Assembly: GCA_021650895.1 (NCBI GenBank) | Contig: CP091278.1 | Coordinates: 3,005,659 to 3,069,658, forward strand | Direction of reading: 5' to 3' | From: Candidatus Jettenia sp. | Lineage (GTDB): Bacteria; Planctomycetota; Brocadiia; Brocadiales; Brocadiaceae | DNA length: 64,000 nt | Shown: positions 17,099-26,811 of the stretch, one piece after another | Layout of the letters: each line of letters starts with the position of its first letter | How positions within the stretch are numbered: position 1 is the stretch's first letter | Program-made: the position numbers and the translations under genes | The notes under the pieces: generated by a model | Database searches by the model: none | What the model saw: only the letters and a program-made list of their open reading frames with translations | What the model was told of the DNA's origin: nothing

Positions 17099-17497
17099 AT
17101 GGAGAAAATACTGGTAAAAACACAGGGAAGAGCAGAGTTTATTGATATAACAGTTGATGTAAACAGAATTGTTCAAAAATCAGGAGCTCAAGAAGGGGTA
17201 TGTTATGTTTATGTGCCTCATACAACAGCCGCCGTTACTGTTAATGAGAATGCCGACCCTTCTGTCCAAAGGGATATAATAAGTGAACTTAATAAGATAG
17301 TACCCTGGGATGGCCGTTATAGTCATACGGAAGGGAACTCCGCTGCTCATATCAAATCTACCCTTGTAGGTTCATCTGTTTCTATTCCTATCTCAGATGG
17401 GAGATTAGCTCTGGGTACATGGCAGGGTATTTATTTCTGTGAATTTGATGGACCTAGAAATAGAGAAGTATTTGTCCAAGCCATGGGAAATGTATAA
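17099..17497 (+). CDS. YjbQ-family protein (UPF0047)
   Basis: The 132-residue protein matches the YjbQ/UPF0047 family along its full length: HTTAAVTVNENADPSVQRD, HTEGNSAAHIKSTLVGSS, GTWQGIYFCEFDGPR. The conserved His, Asp and Glu residues of the fold are present. Some members show thiamine-phosphate synthase activity in complementation assays, but the physiological function is uncertain. It stands alone. The start follows TTGTTGA without a strong ribosome binding site. Confidence 0.85.
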   Translation: MEKILVKTQGRAEFIDITVDVNRIVQKSGAQEGVCYVYVPHTTAAVTVNENADPSVQRDIISELNKIVPWDGRYSHTEGNSAAHIKSTLVGSSVSIPISDGRLALGTWQGIYFCEFDGPRNREVFVQAMGNV

Positions 17498-17609
17498 CAA
17501 AGCATAAAGGTAAAGAAAATCCGGAGAATCTCTCCTTTCTCTATGGTAAAATCATTGTATATACCAGGCTAAGTATAAACTTATTATTGCAGATATCGAA
17601 ATAATCAAA

Positions 17610-18386
17610 GTGAATCATATACAGAGAAGGCAAAAAATTATGCCTGATGGTCGTTGGAATATAAAGGATGCTATAAAGGTTTTCCTGGCATATCTTATGC
17701 TCATGTTTATTGGTATGCCTGTAATTGTGCAGATTATCCAAGTAATTTTTGGTTATGATGCTCTGGACAATATTGGAAATCGTATCGTAGTTCTCTTCTT
17801 TTCCTTTTTTATTAATGTATCAGTTTGTTTCTATATATTTTATATTGTAGGTGTGGAACATCATCAACCGATTACAGCTCTGGGTTTATCTTCGGTACAT
17901 TTATCGGACAACATAAAACAAGGCATTAAGTATTATCTGATTGCGCTTCCTTTTATTGTGTTTGCAGGTTTTATCGTCAACCTGATTTCCAGTTATTACA
18001 ATACGGCTCCTGATATGCAAGATGTTGTTAAATGGGTGTTAGAAGAAAAATCACTCTTCGTTATAATCTGTCTTATATTCTTTGGAATTATTGTTGCCCC
18101 CATCCTTGAAGAAATCTTATTTCGCGGATTTCTTCAATCAGCATTGAAAAATACCTTTGGAGGCCGGTATGCCCTGGTGATAAGCGCATCTCTTTTTGCT
18201 GCTGTACATATGGATGTATTTGCTTTTTTACAGATATTCATCTTGGGTATACTCCTGGGTTATTTATACGAGAAGACTCAAACTCTGGCGGCTTCCATCT
18301 TCGTACATATCTTACACAATTCGTTAACTCTTATTTTTTTATTATATTTTAAATATTTCTTAAAAGGAAAGGTTCCGGTATTTTAG
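17610..18386 (+). CDS. CPBP-family intramembrane metalloprotease
   Basis: A 258-residue membrane protein with several hydrophobic helices and the CPBP (Abi/CAAX protease) motifs: EEILFRGFLQSAL with the paired glutamates, HMDVFAF with a conserved histidine, and FVHILHNS near the end. These are the glutamate-glutamate-histidine active site residues of the Rce1-like fold. In bacteria these proteases are implicated in bacteriocin immunity and membrane protein processing. The target here is unknown. TyrRS follows on the same strand. Confidence 0.8.
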   Translation: MNHIQRRQKIMPDGRWNIKDAIKVFLAYLMLMFIGMPVIVQIIQVIFGYDALDNIGNRIVVLFFSFFINVSVCFYIFYIVGVEHHQPITALGLSSVHLSDNIKQGIKYYLIALPFIVFAGFIVNLISSYYNTAPDMQDVVKWVLEEKSLFVIICLIFFGIIVAPILEEILFRGFLQSALKNTFGGRYALVISASLFAAVHMDVFAFLQIFILGILLGYLYEKTQTLAASIFVHILHNSLTLIFLLYFKYFLKGKVPVF

Positions 18387-18473
18387 CGGATGTCACGTTG
18401 TATTCGTAATAGAGTGCCCTGAGCGGGATATATTTGAATGCAACTTGTAACAGAATTGGACCTTGGAGGTAGC

Positions 18474-19691
18474 ATGTTTAAGGATGCGGATGAACAATTA
18501 GAGACTATATTGCGTGGAACTGTAGATGTTGTTACAAAAGAGGAACTTATAAAAAAACTGGCAAGGTCCGTAAAAGAGAATAAGCCACTTCGCATAAAAT
18601 TAGGACTGGATCCAACCGCTCCCGATATTCATATCGGAAATGCCATCCCTATACATAAACTGCGTGCATTCCAGTCACTTGGCCATACTGCTATTCTCAT
18701 TATTGGGGATTATACTGCAACGGTAGGTGATCCTTCGGGAGTTAATAAAACGCGTCCCATGATTACCTATGAAAAAGTTTTAGAAAATGCAAAAACATAT
18801 CTTACACAGGCCAGTAAGATACTTGATTTGAATAAGACAGAAGTGGTGTATAATAGTCAATGGTTCAAGAAAATGACCTTTCATGATGTTATTCAGCTTA
18901 CGTCAAAAATGACTGTAGCCAGAATGATGGAACGGGATGATTTTACAAAACGTTATCATGCGGGTGTCCCCATTAGTGTGCATGAATTCATCTACCCTCT
19001 TATGCAGGGGTATGATTCCGTAATGGTAAAAAGCGATGTAGAACTGGGAGGAACGGATCAGTTATTTAGCTTGCTTGTGGGAAGGGACCTGCAAAAGGAT
19101 GCAGGTATGGAACCGCAGATCGCATTGACTACAGCTCTCCTGGAAGGAATCGATGGAAATAAGAAAATGAGTAAGAGTCTGGGGAATTATATCGGTATAA
19201 CCGAATCGCCTCAAGAGATATTTGGTAAGGCGATGTCTATTCAGGACGACTTGATGGGTAAGTATTTCGAACTTGCGACAGACTTGAGTACGGATGAGAT
19301 TAAACAATTGCTTGATCCCATTCGCACTCACCCGCGTACTGCAAAGGTAACTTTAGCCAGGGCTATTGTTCGGCGTTACCATGGTGATAAGGAAGCAGAA
19401 GCATCCGCTGCAGAGTTTGACCGTATTTTTAAGGAACATGCACTTCCGGATAAAATTCCTGATATCGTGCTATCACCTGATGAGCTAAAGGACGGTAAGA
19501 TATGGATTGCTCAGCTTATCGTTCTCTGTGGTTTTGCAACTACGAACAGTGAGGCACGCCGATTGATACAGCAAGGTGGAGTAAGGGTTGATAGTGAGAT
19601 TATTGATTGTCCCACCCTGAATGTTGAGATAAAGTCTGGTATGATCCTTAAGGTAGGAAAGCGCAGATTTGCACGTATAGTATTACCATAA
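18474..19691 (+). CDS. tyrS: Tyrosyl-tRNA synthetase
   Basis: A class I synthetase of 405 residues from the ATG at 18474, preferred because GGAGGT lies just upstream. An upstream in-frame ATG at 18438 would add 12 residues. It has the N-terminal Rossmann domain with LGLDPTAPDIHIGN, so the usual HIGH motif ends in Asn here. It also has the catalytic loop KKMSKSLGN and a C-terminal S4 RNA-binding domain (ARRLIQQGGVRVD). It charges tRNA-Tyr in the cytoplasm. The gene is followed by a repeat-rich spacer. Confidence 0.92.
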   Translation: MFKDADEQLETILRGTVDVVTKEELIKKLARSVKENKPLRIKLGLDPTAPDIHIGNAIPIHKLRAFQSLGHTAILIIGDYTATVGDPSGVNKTRPMITYEKVLENAKTYLTQASKILDLNKTEVVYNSQWFKKMTFHDVIQLTSKMTVARMMERDDFTKRYHAGVPISVHEFIYPLMQGYDSVMVKSDVELGGTDQLFSLLVGRDLQKDAGMEPQIALTTALLEGIDGNKKMSKSLGNYIGITESPQEIFGKAMSIQDDLMGKYFELATDLSTDEIKQLLDPIRTHPRTAKVTLARAIVRRYHGDKEAEASAAEFDRIFKEHALPDKIPDIVLSPDELKDGKIWIAQLIVLCGFATTNSEARRLIQQGGVRVDSEIIDCPTLNVEIKSGMILKVGKRRFARIVLP

Positions 19692-19722
19692 ATACTCACC
19701 ATTACTTACCTCTGTTTTATTT

Positions 19723-19833
19723 GTCATTCCCGAATGCTTCCCCATTTTCACGAGGACTAGTTTATCGGGAATCCAGTATCTTTCTTGTTTTCTTCCCTAT
19801 GCTGGATTCCCGATACAGACATTCAGGAATGAC
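19723..19833. repeat. Nested palindrome GTCATTCCCGAATG...CATTCAGGAATGAC
   Basis: Outer arms at 19723-19736 and 19820-19833 are inverted copies with a mismatch. Inner arms TATCGGGAATCCAG and CTGGATTCCCGATA pair perfectly. This type of repeat is widespread in bacterial intergenic DNA. It may also serve as a hairpin downstream of tyrS. Confidence 0.7.
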
Positions 19834-19942
19834 GGGAAGAACCACTGTTGTCAGATACTACAGAAATAATAGCAAGGTTTTATCATTTGAGACATAGTAG
19901 GTATAAGGAGAGAATTTTTCATACTCTGTAAGCCGATTCCAG

Positions 19943-19979
19943 GGATGGCACTGACAAACTTCGTTTATCCGTGCCACCC
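19943..19979. repeat. Short GGGTGGCAC-type repeat
   Basis: GGATGGCACTGACAAACTTC continues to GTGCCACCC. It matches the left hairpin of the 1045-1169 element, including the preceding CTCTGTAAGCC context, and lacks the second hairpin. Confidence 0.6.
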
Positions 19980-20101
19980 GGTCTGGGGAGTTATCTAAAA
20001 ACCTTACTGTTATAGCATCCAAGAGATGAAACCGAACAAAATGTAGTGCATGAGTCTTTGGTTGTATGCTGGTATAGGGAACGTTACGGAATCTCTCAAC
20101 A

Positions 20102-20183
20102 TGTCATTGCGAGGGTTTTTTCCGAAACAATCTCTTCTGAAACTTGTAAAGGATTGCTTCGGGACAAGACCCTCGGAATGACT
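20102..20183. repeat. TCATTGCGAGG palindrome, second copy
   Basis: TGTCATTGCGAGGG opens the element and CCTCGGAATGAC closes it. Internal arms CCGAAACAATC and GATTGCTTCGGG are complementary with one mismatch. It is the same family as the palindrome inside the MITE-like element at 256-344, but without those terminal inverted repeats. Confidence 0.65.
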
Positions 20184-20239
20184 GGCGGGATAGTCTTGCC
20201 TCTGTTGAGGATAGGTTCGGTTTCATCATTGAAGTACTA

Positions 20240-20304
20240 TAGTATTTAGAATCATTTGAAGATAGAGAGGTTCCCGTACAGAAATAGGTTTTGGGATAGC
20301 TTCT
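20240..20304. repeat. Dispersed element with TATCCCAAAACCT ends, copy 2 (left end lost)
   Basis: About 65 bp nearly identical to 2657-2723. It retains the right inverted end AGGTTTTGGGATAGC but has no left partner, so it is a truncated copy. Confidence 0.6.
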
Positions 20305-20319
20305 AGGAAAATGGCTGGC

Positions 20320-21357
20320 CTATAACAATCCCGTCTTTTCGTCAAATCCGCACATTATATTCATATTTTGCACTGCCTGGCCGGAAGCGCCTTTGATGAG
20401 GTTATCAATGGTAGAAAGGATAATAATGCGGTTCTCGGTAACCTTTGTGGCAATATCGCAAAAATTTGTGTAGATTACGTCCTTTGTCTTAGGTATTTCA
20501 TTTTCCCCTTTCAGACGGATAAAGGGCTCGTTGCTGTAAAATTCTTTGTAGAGTTTACGTACCTCCTCGTCACTAAGGATTATATTGGTCTCTCTTAGCT
20601 TATGTTTTGGCTTGGCGTAGATCGTACACAAGATTCCACGGTTCATGGGAATGAGATGTGGAACAAATTGGATAGATATTTTTTGACCTGTTTTAAGAGA
20701 GAGAATATGTTCAATTTCCGGGCTATGGCGGTGACCTCCTATGCTGTAAGCCTCAATATTCTCATTGCACTCACAGTAATGGGTATCCTCTCTTGGCTCA
20801 CGTCCGCGTCCTGATACGCCCGATTTTGCATCCACGATAATATCGTCTGAACAGATAAGCCCTTTTGCAAGCAAGGGGGCTAATGCTAATATCGTTGAGG
20901 TAGTATAACAGCCCGGGTTTCCTACGAGATTTGTCTTTTTAATTTCATTCCTGAAAAGTTCCGGAAGTCCATATACGGCCGTCTCTATGCCTTTATCATC
21001 GGTATGCTGCGCCTTGTACCATTTTTCGTAAAGCGATTTATCGCGGAAACGATAATCGGCGCTAAGATCTATAACCTTGATTCCTTGTTTCGTAAAGAGC
21101 GGGACGTACTGCATAGAAATGGTTGGTGGCAAGGTGATAAAAGCCAGGTCAAGAGTATCAGGGACTTCTTTCTGCTCAATAGTTTCGCACGGTAAATCAA
21201 GCATTGACTTCAATGATGGGAAGATATCTGATATCTTAGGCCGGTCTGCTCTGCGTACACCGAGATAGGCAATCTTTACTTCCGGGTGGCGTAGAAGAAT
21301 TTTTATGAGTTCAAGGCTGGTATAAGCTGTGGCACCGATTATCCCTATGTTTATCAT
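20320..21357 (-). CDS. argC: N-acetyl-gamma-glutamyl-phosphate reductase
   Basis: 345 residues. The N-terminal NAD(P)-binding segment is IGIIGATAYTSLELIKILL, and the catalytic cysteine lies in NPGCYTTSTILALAPL. Other family landmarks are SGVSGRGREP and the histidine-bearing GGHRHSPEIEH. It reduces N-acetylglutamyl phosphate to the semialdehyde in arginine biosynthesis. It starts 25 bp downstream of lon on the same strand and is probably the last gene of the groEL1-hsp20-lon transcript. No other arg gene is nearby. Confidence 0.92.
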   Translation of the reverse strand: MINIGIIGATAYTSLELIKILLRHPEVKIAYLGVRRADRPKISDIFPSLKSMLDLPCETIEQKEVPDTLDLAFITLPPTISMQYVPLFTKQGIKVIDLSADYRFRDKSLYEKWYKAQHTDDKGIETAVYGLPELFRNEIKKTNLVGNPGCYTTSTILALAPLLAKGLICSDDIIVDAKSGVSGRGREPREDTHYCECNENIEAYSIGGHRHSPEIEHILSLKTGQKISIQFVPHLIPMNRGILCTIYAKPKHKLRETNIILSDEEVRKLYKEFYSNEPFIRLKGENEIPKTKDVIYTNFCDIATKVTENRIIILSTIDNLIKGASGQAVQNMNIMCGFDEKTGLL

Positions 21358-21382
21358 GTATTAAGCGTAATTCCGGATATAG

Positions 21383-23797
21383 TTAAATTTTTGCAGGTTC
21401 CCTTGTTCCAAAGACGATAGGCAACATCTCGTCAACCTTTTCTACAAATATGAAATTCATTTCTTTCCTGGCCTGTTCAGGTACGTCTACGAGATCTTTT
21501 TCATTCAGTTTTGGTAAGATAACAGTGGTAATTCCCGCCCGTTTTGCTGCCAGGACCTTTTCTTTAATGCCGCCAACCGGCAGTATGTTTCCACGAAGAG
21601 TAATCTCGCCTGTCATAGCCACGTAAGGGACAATGGGTGTTTCTTTCAATAACGAGATAAGTGCCATGGCTATTGTCACGCCGGCGGAAGGACCATCCTT
21701 AGGGATTGCTCCGGCGGGGACATGAACATGAAAATCATATTTGGTAAAATCACTAAGGGTGATTCCTAATTTGTTTGCTCTTGCCCTGATATAGCTCATT
21801 GCAGCTTGAGCTGATTCCTTCATAATATTGCCAAGATGGCCTGTTAAGGTAAGTTTTCCGGTGCCTGGCATGTTCGTAGCCTCAATAAAAAGAATATCAC
21901 CGCCACTCTGTGTCCAGGCAAGGCCTGTAGCAACACCTGCTTCGGTAGTCCGTTCGGCAACCTCTGAAAAAAATTTGATAGGTCCCAAAAAATTGTATAA
22001 TTGATCGGCCGATACATGAACGGATTTTTTTTCATCAGAGGCAATAGCTTTTGCAGCTTTTCTACAAAGGGTTGCAATTTCACGTTCCAGATTACGGATT
22101 CCTGCCTCGCGTGTATAATCGGTAATAATAGACTTGATCGCATCATCATCGATGGTTACCTGGTCTTTTGTAAGACCATGCGCCTTGAGCTGTTTCGGTA
22201 TACTGAACTGCTTAACAATAAATATTTTTTCCTCCGCAGTGTATCCGGGAAGTTCCAGCACCTCCATGCGGTCTTTTAATGCAGGAGGCACGGGATCCAA
22301 AATATTTGCTGTTGTAATAAACATTACCTTTGAAAGATCGAATGGTATGTCCAGATAATGATCAGAGAATGAATGATTTTGTTCCGGGTCAAGAACTTCC
22401 AGCAGCGCTGCTGAAGGATCGCCCCTAAAATCAGCGCCTAGTTTATCAATTTCATCAAGCATAAATATAGGATTATTCGTTCCTGCTTTTCGCAATCCCT
22501 GGATAATACGTCCTGGTAATGCGCCGATGTAGGTACGTCTGTGGCCTCTGATCTCAGCCTCATCTCGTACTCCTCCCAATGACATGCGGACAAATTTTCT
22601 GCCCAGAGCGCGCGCAATTGACATCCCCAATGAGGTTTTTCCTGTACCTGGCGGTCCGACAAAACATAAAATAGGCCCTTTCATATCTTGTTTTAATTTT
22701 CTCACTGCCAGATATTCCAAAATTCTCTCTTTAACCTTATCGAGGTCGTAATGATCTTCGTTGAGTATTTTATGTGCTCCTTGAATATCAAGGTTATCGA
22801 TTGTGCTGACTGACCAGGGAAGGTCGACTAGCAGATCGAGATAAGTTCTGGCGACGGTATATTCTGCAGAGGCAGAAGGTATTTTCGAAAGCCGGTTCAA
22901 CTCCTGTTCAACCTCTTTTTTTGCTTCAGGGGGCATTTTAGCTTCTTCGATCTTCTTTTTTAACTCCTTAATCTCAACGGTGCGCTCATCTCCCTCGCCT
23001 AATTCATCCTGAATTGCCTTCAATTGCTGTCTCAGGTAATATTCTCTTTGTCCCTTCTCCATTTCATTTTTTACCTGTGATTGTATCTTTGTTGCCATTT
23101 CCATAACTTCCATCTCTCTGGTAAGAAAGGCAGTTATCTTCTGTAACCGATCCTTAACATTCGTTGTCTCGAGCACCTGTTGTTTTTCGGCTATACTGAG
23201 ATTCAAATGGGATGCAATCATGTCGGCCAAACGACCCGGACTATCAATATTGACGATTGCTATTTTGAGTTCTTCCGGTAAAGTCGGTACCATATTTACC
23301 ATACGGATAAATTGATCACTGGCGTTTCTGAATAAGGCATCCATCTCCTTATCAGACTCAACAGTATCTTCCAGAATAGTTACCTTAGCCTTAAAATAAG
23401 GTTCTATTTGCGTGTATTTATCAATCTTAACCCTTCTAATGCCTTGTACCAGCATCTTTGCGGAATTATCCGGCATACGAAGCATTTGGAGTACTACTGC
23501 TGCTGTAGCATATTCGTATAGGTCTGACTGTTTTACAACCTTAATATCTTTTTCTTTTTGAGCTACAAGCGCCAGGAATCGGTGACCGGCCAGGACATGA
23601 TTCAGGAGTGTGAGGTCTCTTTCGGTAAAGATATTAATGGCAGCTACCATGCCAGGGAAAAGTACGGTGTCTTTGATGGGAAGAACATGGAGTTCATCCG
23701 GTATTTTTAATCTATCTGTTCTGTCATTTACTACGTCAGATTCTGGGATTGGTGGGTTCATAACCTCTGGGGGACCTTTATCTTCTTTATTTGTCAT
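21383..23797 (-). CDS. lon: ATP-dependent protease Lon
   Basis: An 804-residue LonA protease. The N-terminal substrate domain (about 30-230, LHVLPIKDTVLFPGM) is followed by a coiled coil and an AAA+ domain with Walker A GPPGTGKTSLG and Walker B IFMLDEIDKLG. The C-terminal protease domain has its catalytic serine in KDGPSAGV and lysine in GIKEKVLAAKRAG. It degrades misfolded and regulatory proteins in the cytoplasm. It lies 23 bp downstream of hsp20 on the same strand, which supports a stress-linked operon. Confidence 0.95.
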   Translation of the reverse strand: MTNKEDKGPPEVMNPPIPESDVVNDRTDRLKIPDELHVLPIKDTVLFPGMVAAINIFTERDLTLLNHVLAGHRFLALVAQKEKDIKVVKQSDLYEYATAAVVLQMLRMPDNSAKMLVQGIRRVKIDKYTQIEPYFKAKVTILEDTVESDKEMDALFRNASDQFIRMVNMVPTLPEELKIAIVNIDSPGRLADMIASHLNLSIAEKQQVLETTNVKDRLQKITAFLTREMEVMEMATKIQSQVKNEMEKGQREYYLRQQLKAIQDELGEGDERTVEIKELKKKIEEAKMPPEAKKEVEQELNRLSKIPSASAEYTVARTYLDLLVDLPWSVSTIDNLDIQGAHKILNEDHYDLDKVKERILEYLAVRKLKQDMKGPILCFVGPPGTGKTSLGMSIARALGRKFVRMSLGGVRDEAEIRGHRRTYIGALPGRIIQGLRKAGTNNPIFMLDEIDKLGADFRGDPSAALLEVLDPEQNHSFSDHYLDIPFDLSKVMFITTANILDPVPPALKDRMEVLELPGYTAEEKIFIVKQFSIPKQLKAHGLTKDQVTIDDDAIKSIITDYTREAGIRNLEREIATLCRKAAKAIASDEKKSVHVSADQLYNFLGPIKFFSEVAERTTEAGVATGLAWTQSGGDILFIEATNMPGTGKLTLTGHLGNIMKESAQAAMSYIRARANKLGITLSDFTKYDFHVHVPAGAIPKDGPSAGVTIAMALISLLKETPIVPYVAMTGEITLRGNILPVGGIKEKVLAAKRAGITTVILPKLNEKDLVDVPEQARKEMNFIFVEKVDEMLPIVFGTREPAKI

Positions 23798-23820
23798 ACA
23801 ATCTCACACAATCTTATGAG

Positions 23821-24276
23821 TTACTCTTGAAAATTAATTTTTATTAAAAGTGTTTTAGATAATTGTTGTTGTGCCTTGGGTAAGACCACTTCCAGGAACC
23901 CATCCTTATATACGGCTTGAATAGTATCGGTATTGACGGGTTTCGGAATATATACACTTCTTTCAAAGTATCCGTAACGAATTTCTACCTGATAAAAGCA
24001 GGTCTTTTGGTGTGGCGAACTATCAGTTCTAAATCCACTGATAGTGAGAATTTCATTTGAAAAGGTAAGTTGAATATCCTCTGGTTTCGTCCCTGATAGG
24101 GACATCTTTACTATTATTTCATCTGGAGTTTCATACACATCAGTAGGAGGTTGCCATGGAGCTGAGGAACCACCCTGAAAATCTTTACTAAAGGCAAAAA
24201 GGTCTTTAAAAAGATGTTCTAATTTATTCTGTTTTGCATCGGTTTGATATTTAATAATATGATAATCTATTGACAT
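23821..24276 (-). CDS. Small heat shock protein (Hsp20/alpha-crystallin family)
   Basis: 151 residues with an alpha-crystallin domain (about 45-145): WQPPTDVYETPDEIIVKMSL, then YGYFERSVYIPKPVNTDTI and YKDGFLEVVLPK, whose A-x-(Y/x)-K-(D/N)-G-x-L motif is clear. The C-terminal I-x-I/V type anchor is weak (LLIKINFQE). It should act as an ATP-independent holdase. Lon follows after 23 bp, and groEL1 lies upstream on the same strand, separated by a hairpin at 24412-24453. Confidence 0.9.
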   Translation of the reverse strand: MSIDYHIIKYQTDAKQNKLEHLFKDLFAFSKDFQGGSSAPWQPPTDVYETPDEIIVKMSLSGTKPEDIQLTFSNEILTISGFRTDSSPHQKTCFYQVEIRYGYFERSVYIPKPVNTDTIQAVYKDGFLEVVLPKAQQQLSKTLLIKINFQE

Positions 24277-24411
24277 GTTCAGTTTTTATCAACCTCCCTA
24301 CATGAAATTGCTAAAACTAAAATTTACTATAGCAATTTATTCTTTCGAGTGCAAGGTGTTTAACGAATAGATCCTTAAAATTACGGGGGCATGTTAGGGG
24401 ATTATAATTAT

Positions 24412-24453
24412 AACCAAAAGACCCCGCATATACGCAGGGTCTTTTGGTTTTTT
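24412..24453. terminator. Strong hairpin between groEL1 and hsp20
   Basis: The arms AACCAAAAGACCCCGC and GCAGGGTCTTTTGGTT pair almost perfectly around a short loop. The T-run (TTTTTT) follows on the plus strand. On the minus strand, the direction of these genes, the following bases are only AT-rich. It may therefore attenuate rather than end the groEL1 transcript, or act as an mRNA processing/stability element. Confidence 0.6.
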
Positions 24454-24479
24454 GTGAGAAAGTACGGTATCCAGACTTA

Positions 24480-26117
24480 TTAATACATATCTCCATATCC
24501 ACCATATCCACCGCCCGGGGGCATGGGAGGCATCTTTTTCTTTTCTGGTATTTTTCCTACAATAGCATCTGTGGTAAGGAGTAGGGTTGATATGCTGGCA
24601 GCGTTTTGCAGTGCTGTTCTGACCACCTTTGTTGGATCAATAATACCCTCAGCAACCATATCACAATACCGGTCTGCGCTTGCATCGAAACCCTCATTTC
24701 CTTTTGCTGCTTCTACTTTTTGGACAACGATTGCGGCGTTTACGCCTGCATTTGCAGCAATTTGCCTTAAGGGTGCCCGTAACGCTCTTTGGGTAATATC
24801 AACACCTACAGCCTCATCGCCGGTGAGTTTGAGTGAATTTAAGGCAGGAAGGGCCCTAAGAAGAGATACACCTCCTCCTGGAAGAATTCCCTCTTCGACT
24901 GCAGCACGGGTAGCATGAAGGGCATCTTCTACACGGGCTTTTTTTTCCTTCATTTCGCTTTCCGTTGTAGCGCCCACATTGATCTGAACAACTCCACCAG
25001 CCAACTTCGCTAACCTTTCCTGAAGTTTCTCACGGTCATAGTCTGATGTCGTTATCGAAATCTCCTTTTTGATTTGCTCAATACGGGCTTTTATCTTTTT
25101 GCCATCGCCCAAACCCTCGATAATAGTCGTATTTTCCTTATCAATCTCAATTTTCCTTGCGCGACCAAGATCTTTAAGCTGGATAGATTCCAGATTAATA
25201 CCAAGGTCTTCAAAAACTGCCTGGCCACCCGTAAGGACAGCAATATCATCCAGCATAGCTTTGCGCTTATCTCCAAATCCAGGGGCCTTTACGGCTGCAC
25301 ATTTTAAAGCGCCGCGGAGTTTATTTACCACCAGAAGCGTCAGCGCCTCTCCTTCTATTTCTTCTGCAATAATTAAAAGAGGTTTTCCTGCCTGCGAGAT
25401 CTTTTCCAATATTGGAACCAGTACTTTGGCGGTAGCAATCTTTTTCTCGTGGATTAAGATAAAGGGATCTTCTAGCACACATCGCATAGTGTTTGGATCT
25501 GTGATAAAATAAGGTGATAGATATCCTTTGTCAAATTGCATACCCTCAATCCAGTTTGCCTCAGTTTGCAAACTCTTACCTTCTTCTACCGTTATGACTC
25601 CATCCTTTCCAACCTTCTCCATAGCATCTGCAATGATCTTCCCAATTTCAGCATCATAATTAGAGGCAACGGTAGCCACTTGTTCAATTTCTTTTCGGCC
25701 TTTAACAGGAATACTCATTTCCTTTAGTTTTTGTACTACGAGCTCGACAGCCTTGTCAATACCGCGTTTTAGCGCCATTGCATTTGCACCGGCTGTTACA
25801 TTCTTCAACCCTTCAACGAATATAGCCTCGGCAAGTACTGTAGCCGTAGTTGTACCGTCACCCGCAACATCACTTGTTTTCGATGCAACCGATTTTACCA
25901 TTTGTGCACCAATATTCTGCATATGATCTTCAAGCTCAATTTCTTTTGCAACGGTGACCCCATCTTTTGTGATGGTTGGTGAGCCAAAGCTCTTCTGAAT
26001 AACTACATTACGTCCCCGTGGTCCAAGGGTAACCTTTACTGCATCTGCCAGTTGCTTTACACCAGACTTAACGGTTTCCAGTGCATCGTGATCAAATATA
26101 ATCTTTTTTGCCGACAT
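24480..26117 (-). CDS. groEL: Chaperonin GroEL, first paralogue
   Basis: 545 residues from ATG at 26117. The frame extends 6 codons further to a TTG, but GGAGG lies within that stretch and serves as ribosome binding site for the ATG. It is a full-length group I chaperonin: [45 protein letters not shown]. The C-terminal tail ends [17 protein letters not shown] instead of the usual GGM repeats. There is no groES beside it; instead it heads the groEL1-hsp20-lon-argC cluster. It may share GroES with the groES-groEL2 operon. No CIRCE operator is visible upstream. Confidence 0.93.
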   Translation of the reverse strand: MSAKKIIFDHDALETVKSGVKQLADAVKVTLGPRGRNVVIQKSFGSPTITKDGVTVAKEIELEDHMQNIGAQMVKSVASKTSDVAGDGTTTATVLAEAIFVEGLKNVTAGANAMALKRGIDKAVELVVQKLKEMSIPVKGRKEIEQVATVASNYDAEIGKIIADAMEKVGKDGVITVEEGKSLQTEANWIEGMQFDKGYLSPYFITDPNTMRCVLEDPFILIHEKKIATAKVLVPILEKISQAGKPLLIIAEEIEGEALTLLVVNKLRGALKCAAVKAPGFGDKRKAMLDDIAVLTGGQAVFEDLGINLESIQLKDLGRARKIEIDKENTTIIEGLGDGKKIKARIEQIKKEISITTSDYDREKLQERLAKLAGGVVQINVGATTESEMKEKKARVEDALHATRAAVEEGILPGGGVSLLRALPALNSLKLTGDEAVGVDITQRALRAPLRQIAANAGVNAAIVVQKVEAAKGNEGFDASADRYCDMVAEGIIDPTKVVRTALQNAASISTLLLTTDAIVGKIPEKKKMPPMPPGGGYGGYGDMY

Positions 26118-26531
26118 ATCTTTAGTATCCTCCAAAATTTTTCAATACCTCTAACGAAAACCTATTATTGTATAAATTAGCAAACTAAATGCCGATAGAG
26201 TAATGTTGTAATTTGTGTTTTGTATTATCTTTACTATGTATAGAGCTAAGTTGTTATGTATCAAAATACAATTAAATGTACCAATACAGTAATGAAAGAA
26301 TATTGAAAGATTCCTTAATCGTTATAAACGTGTCATTTTGGCAGGGTTTTTGTTTAAATAATTATTGATAATGTGTCAATATGACAGATACCGTTACACC
26401 TTAAGTTATTGAGATAGTGCAGTTGATAATAAGGTTAATTCTGATAAAATATCAAGAGTATGGCCGACAAGAAATTTGGAGAAAGATGGTAAAATTATGA
26501 ACATTACAAGGAATGATGAGGTGTGTAGGTT
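26118..26531. other. Divergent intergenic region between groEL1 and the DUF2905 gene
   Basis: AT-rich, with no gene. On the minus strand a possible promoter for groEL1 has TTGACA (complement of 26374-26379) and, 17 bp on, TAAACA, about 240 bp upstream of the start. No CIRCE inverted repeat (TTAGCACTC-N9-GAGTGCTAA) is seen. Confidence 0.35.
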
Positions 26532-26756
26532 ATGGGAGAATTAAGCGCATTTGGCAAAATTTTAATATTCTTTGGAATTATTATGATCATTGTGGGTGGA
26601 CTCTTTCTGTTTGGTCACAAAATTCCTTTTATTGGAAGGCTTCCCGGGGATATTGCTATTCAAAAGAAAAATGTTAGTTTTTACTTTCCTGTTACAACCA
26701 GTATTATTATTAGTATAATCCTCTCTTTCATCATGTGGTTGTTAAGCAGAAGGTAA
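26532..26756 (+). CDS. DUF2905-family small membrane protein
   Basis: 74 residues with two hydrophobic helices (about 8-30 and 50-71) joined by the family signature KIPFIGRLPGDIAIQ and a basic end (LLSRR). This matches the whole DUF2905 family, which has no known function. Its ribosome binding site is weak (GAGGTGTGTAGGTT). It is convergent with the prenyltransferase gene. Confidence 0.85.
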   Translation: MGELSAFGKILIFFGIIMIIVGGLFLFGHKIPFIGRLPGDIAIQKKNVSFYFPVTTSIIISIILSFIMWLLSRR

Positions 26757-26811
26757 ACTGGTACACTAACCCAATAGTTTTTTACTCCAGGAAAGGCTTT
26801 ACCGCTAAAAC

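Larger units (their letters stand above)
19692..20319. other. Intergenic region with four different dispersed repeats
   Basis: No gene is supported. The spacer lies between convergent tyrS (+) and argC (-) and contains, in order, a GTCATTCCCGAATG palindrome (19723-19833), a short GGATGGCAC copy (19943-19979), a TCATTGCGAGG palindrome (20102-20183) and the second copy of the 2637 element (20240-20304). The 67-codon frame at 20046-20249 runs through these repeats and is rejected. Confidence 0.7.

Noticed and set aside
20046..20249. 67-codon plus-strand frame between tyrS and argC
   Set aside because: It translates the TCATTGCGAGG palindrome and part of another repeat, so it is not a gene.
26118..26531. 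CIRCE operator upstream of groEL1
   Set aside because: The TTAGCACTC / GAGTGCTAA inverted repeat is not present; only a TTAGCAAAC-like fragment is seen.
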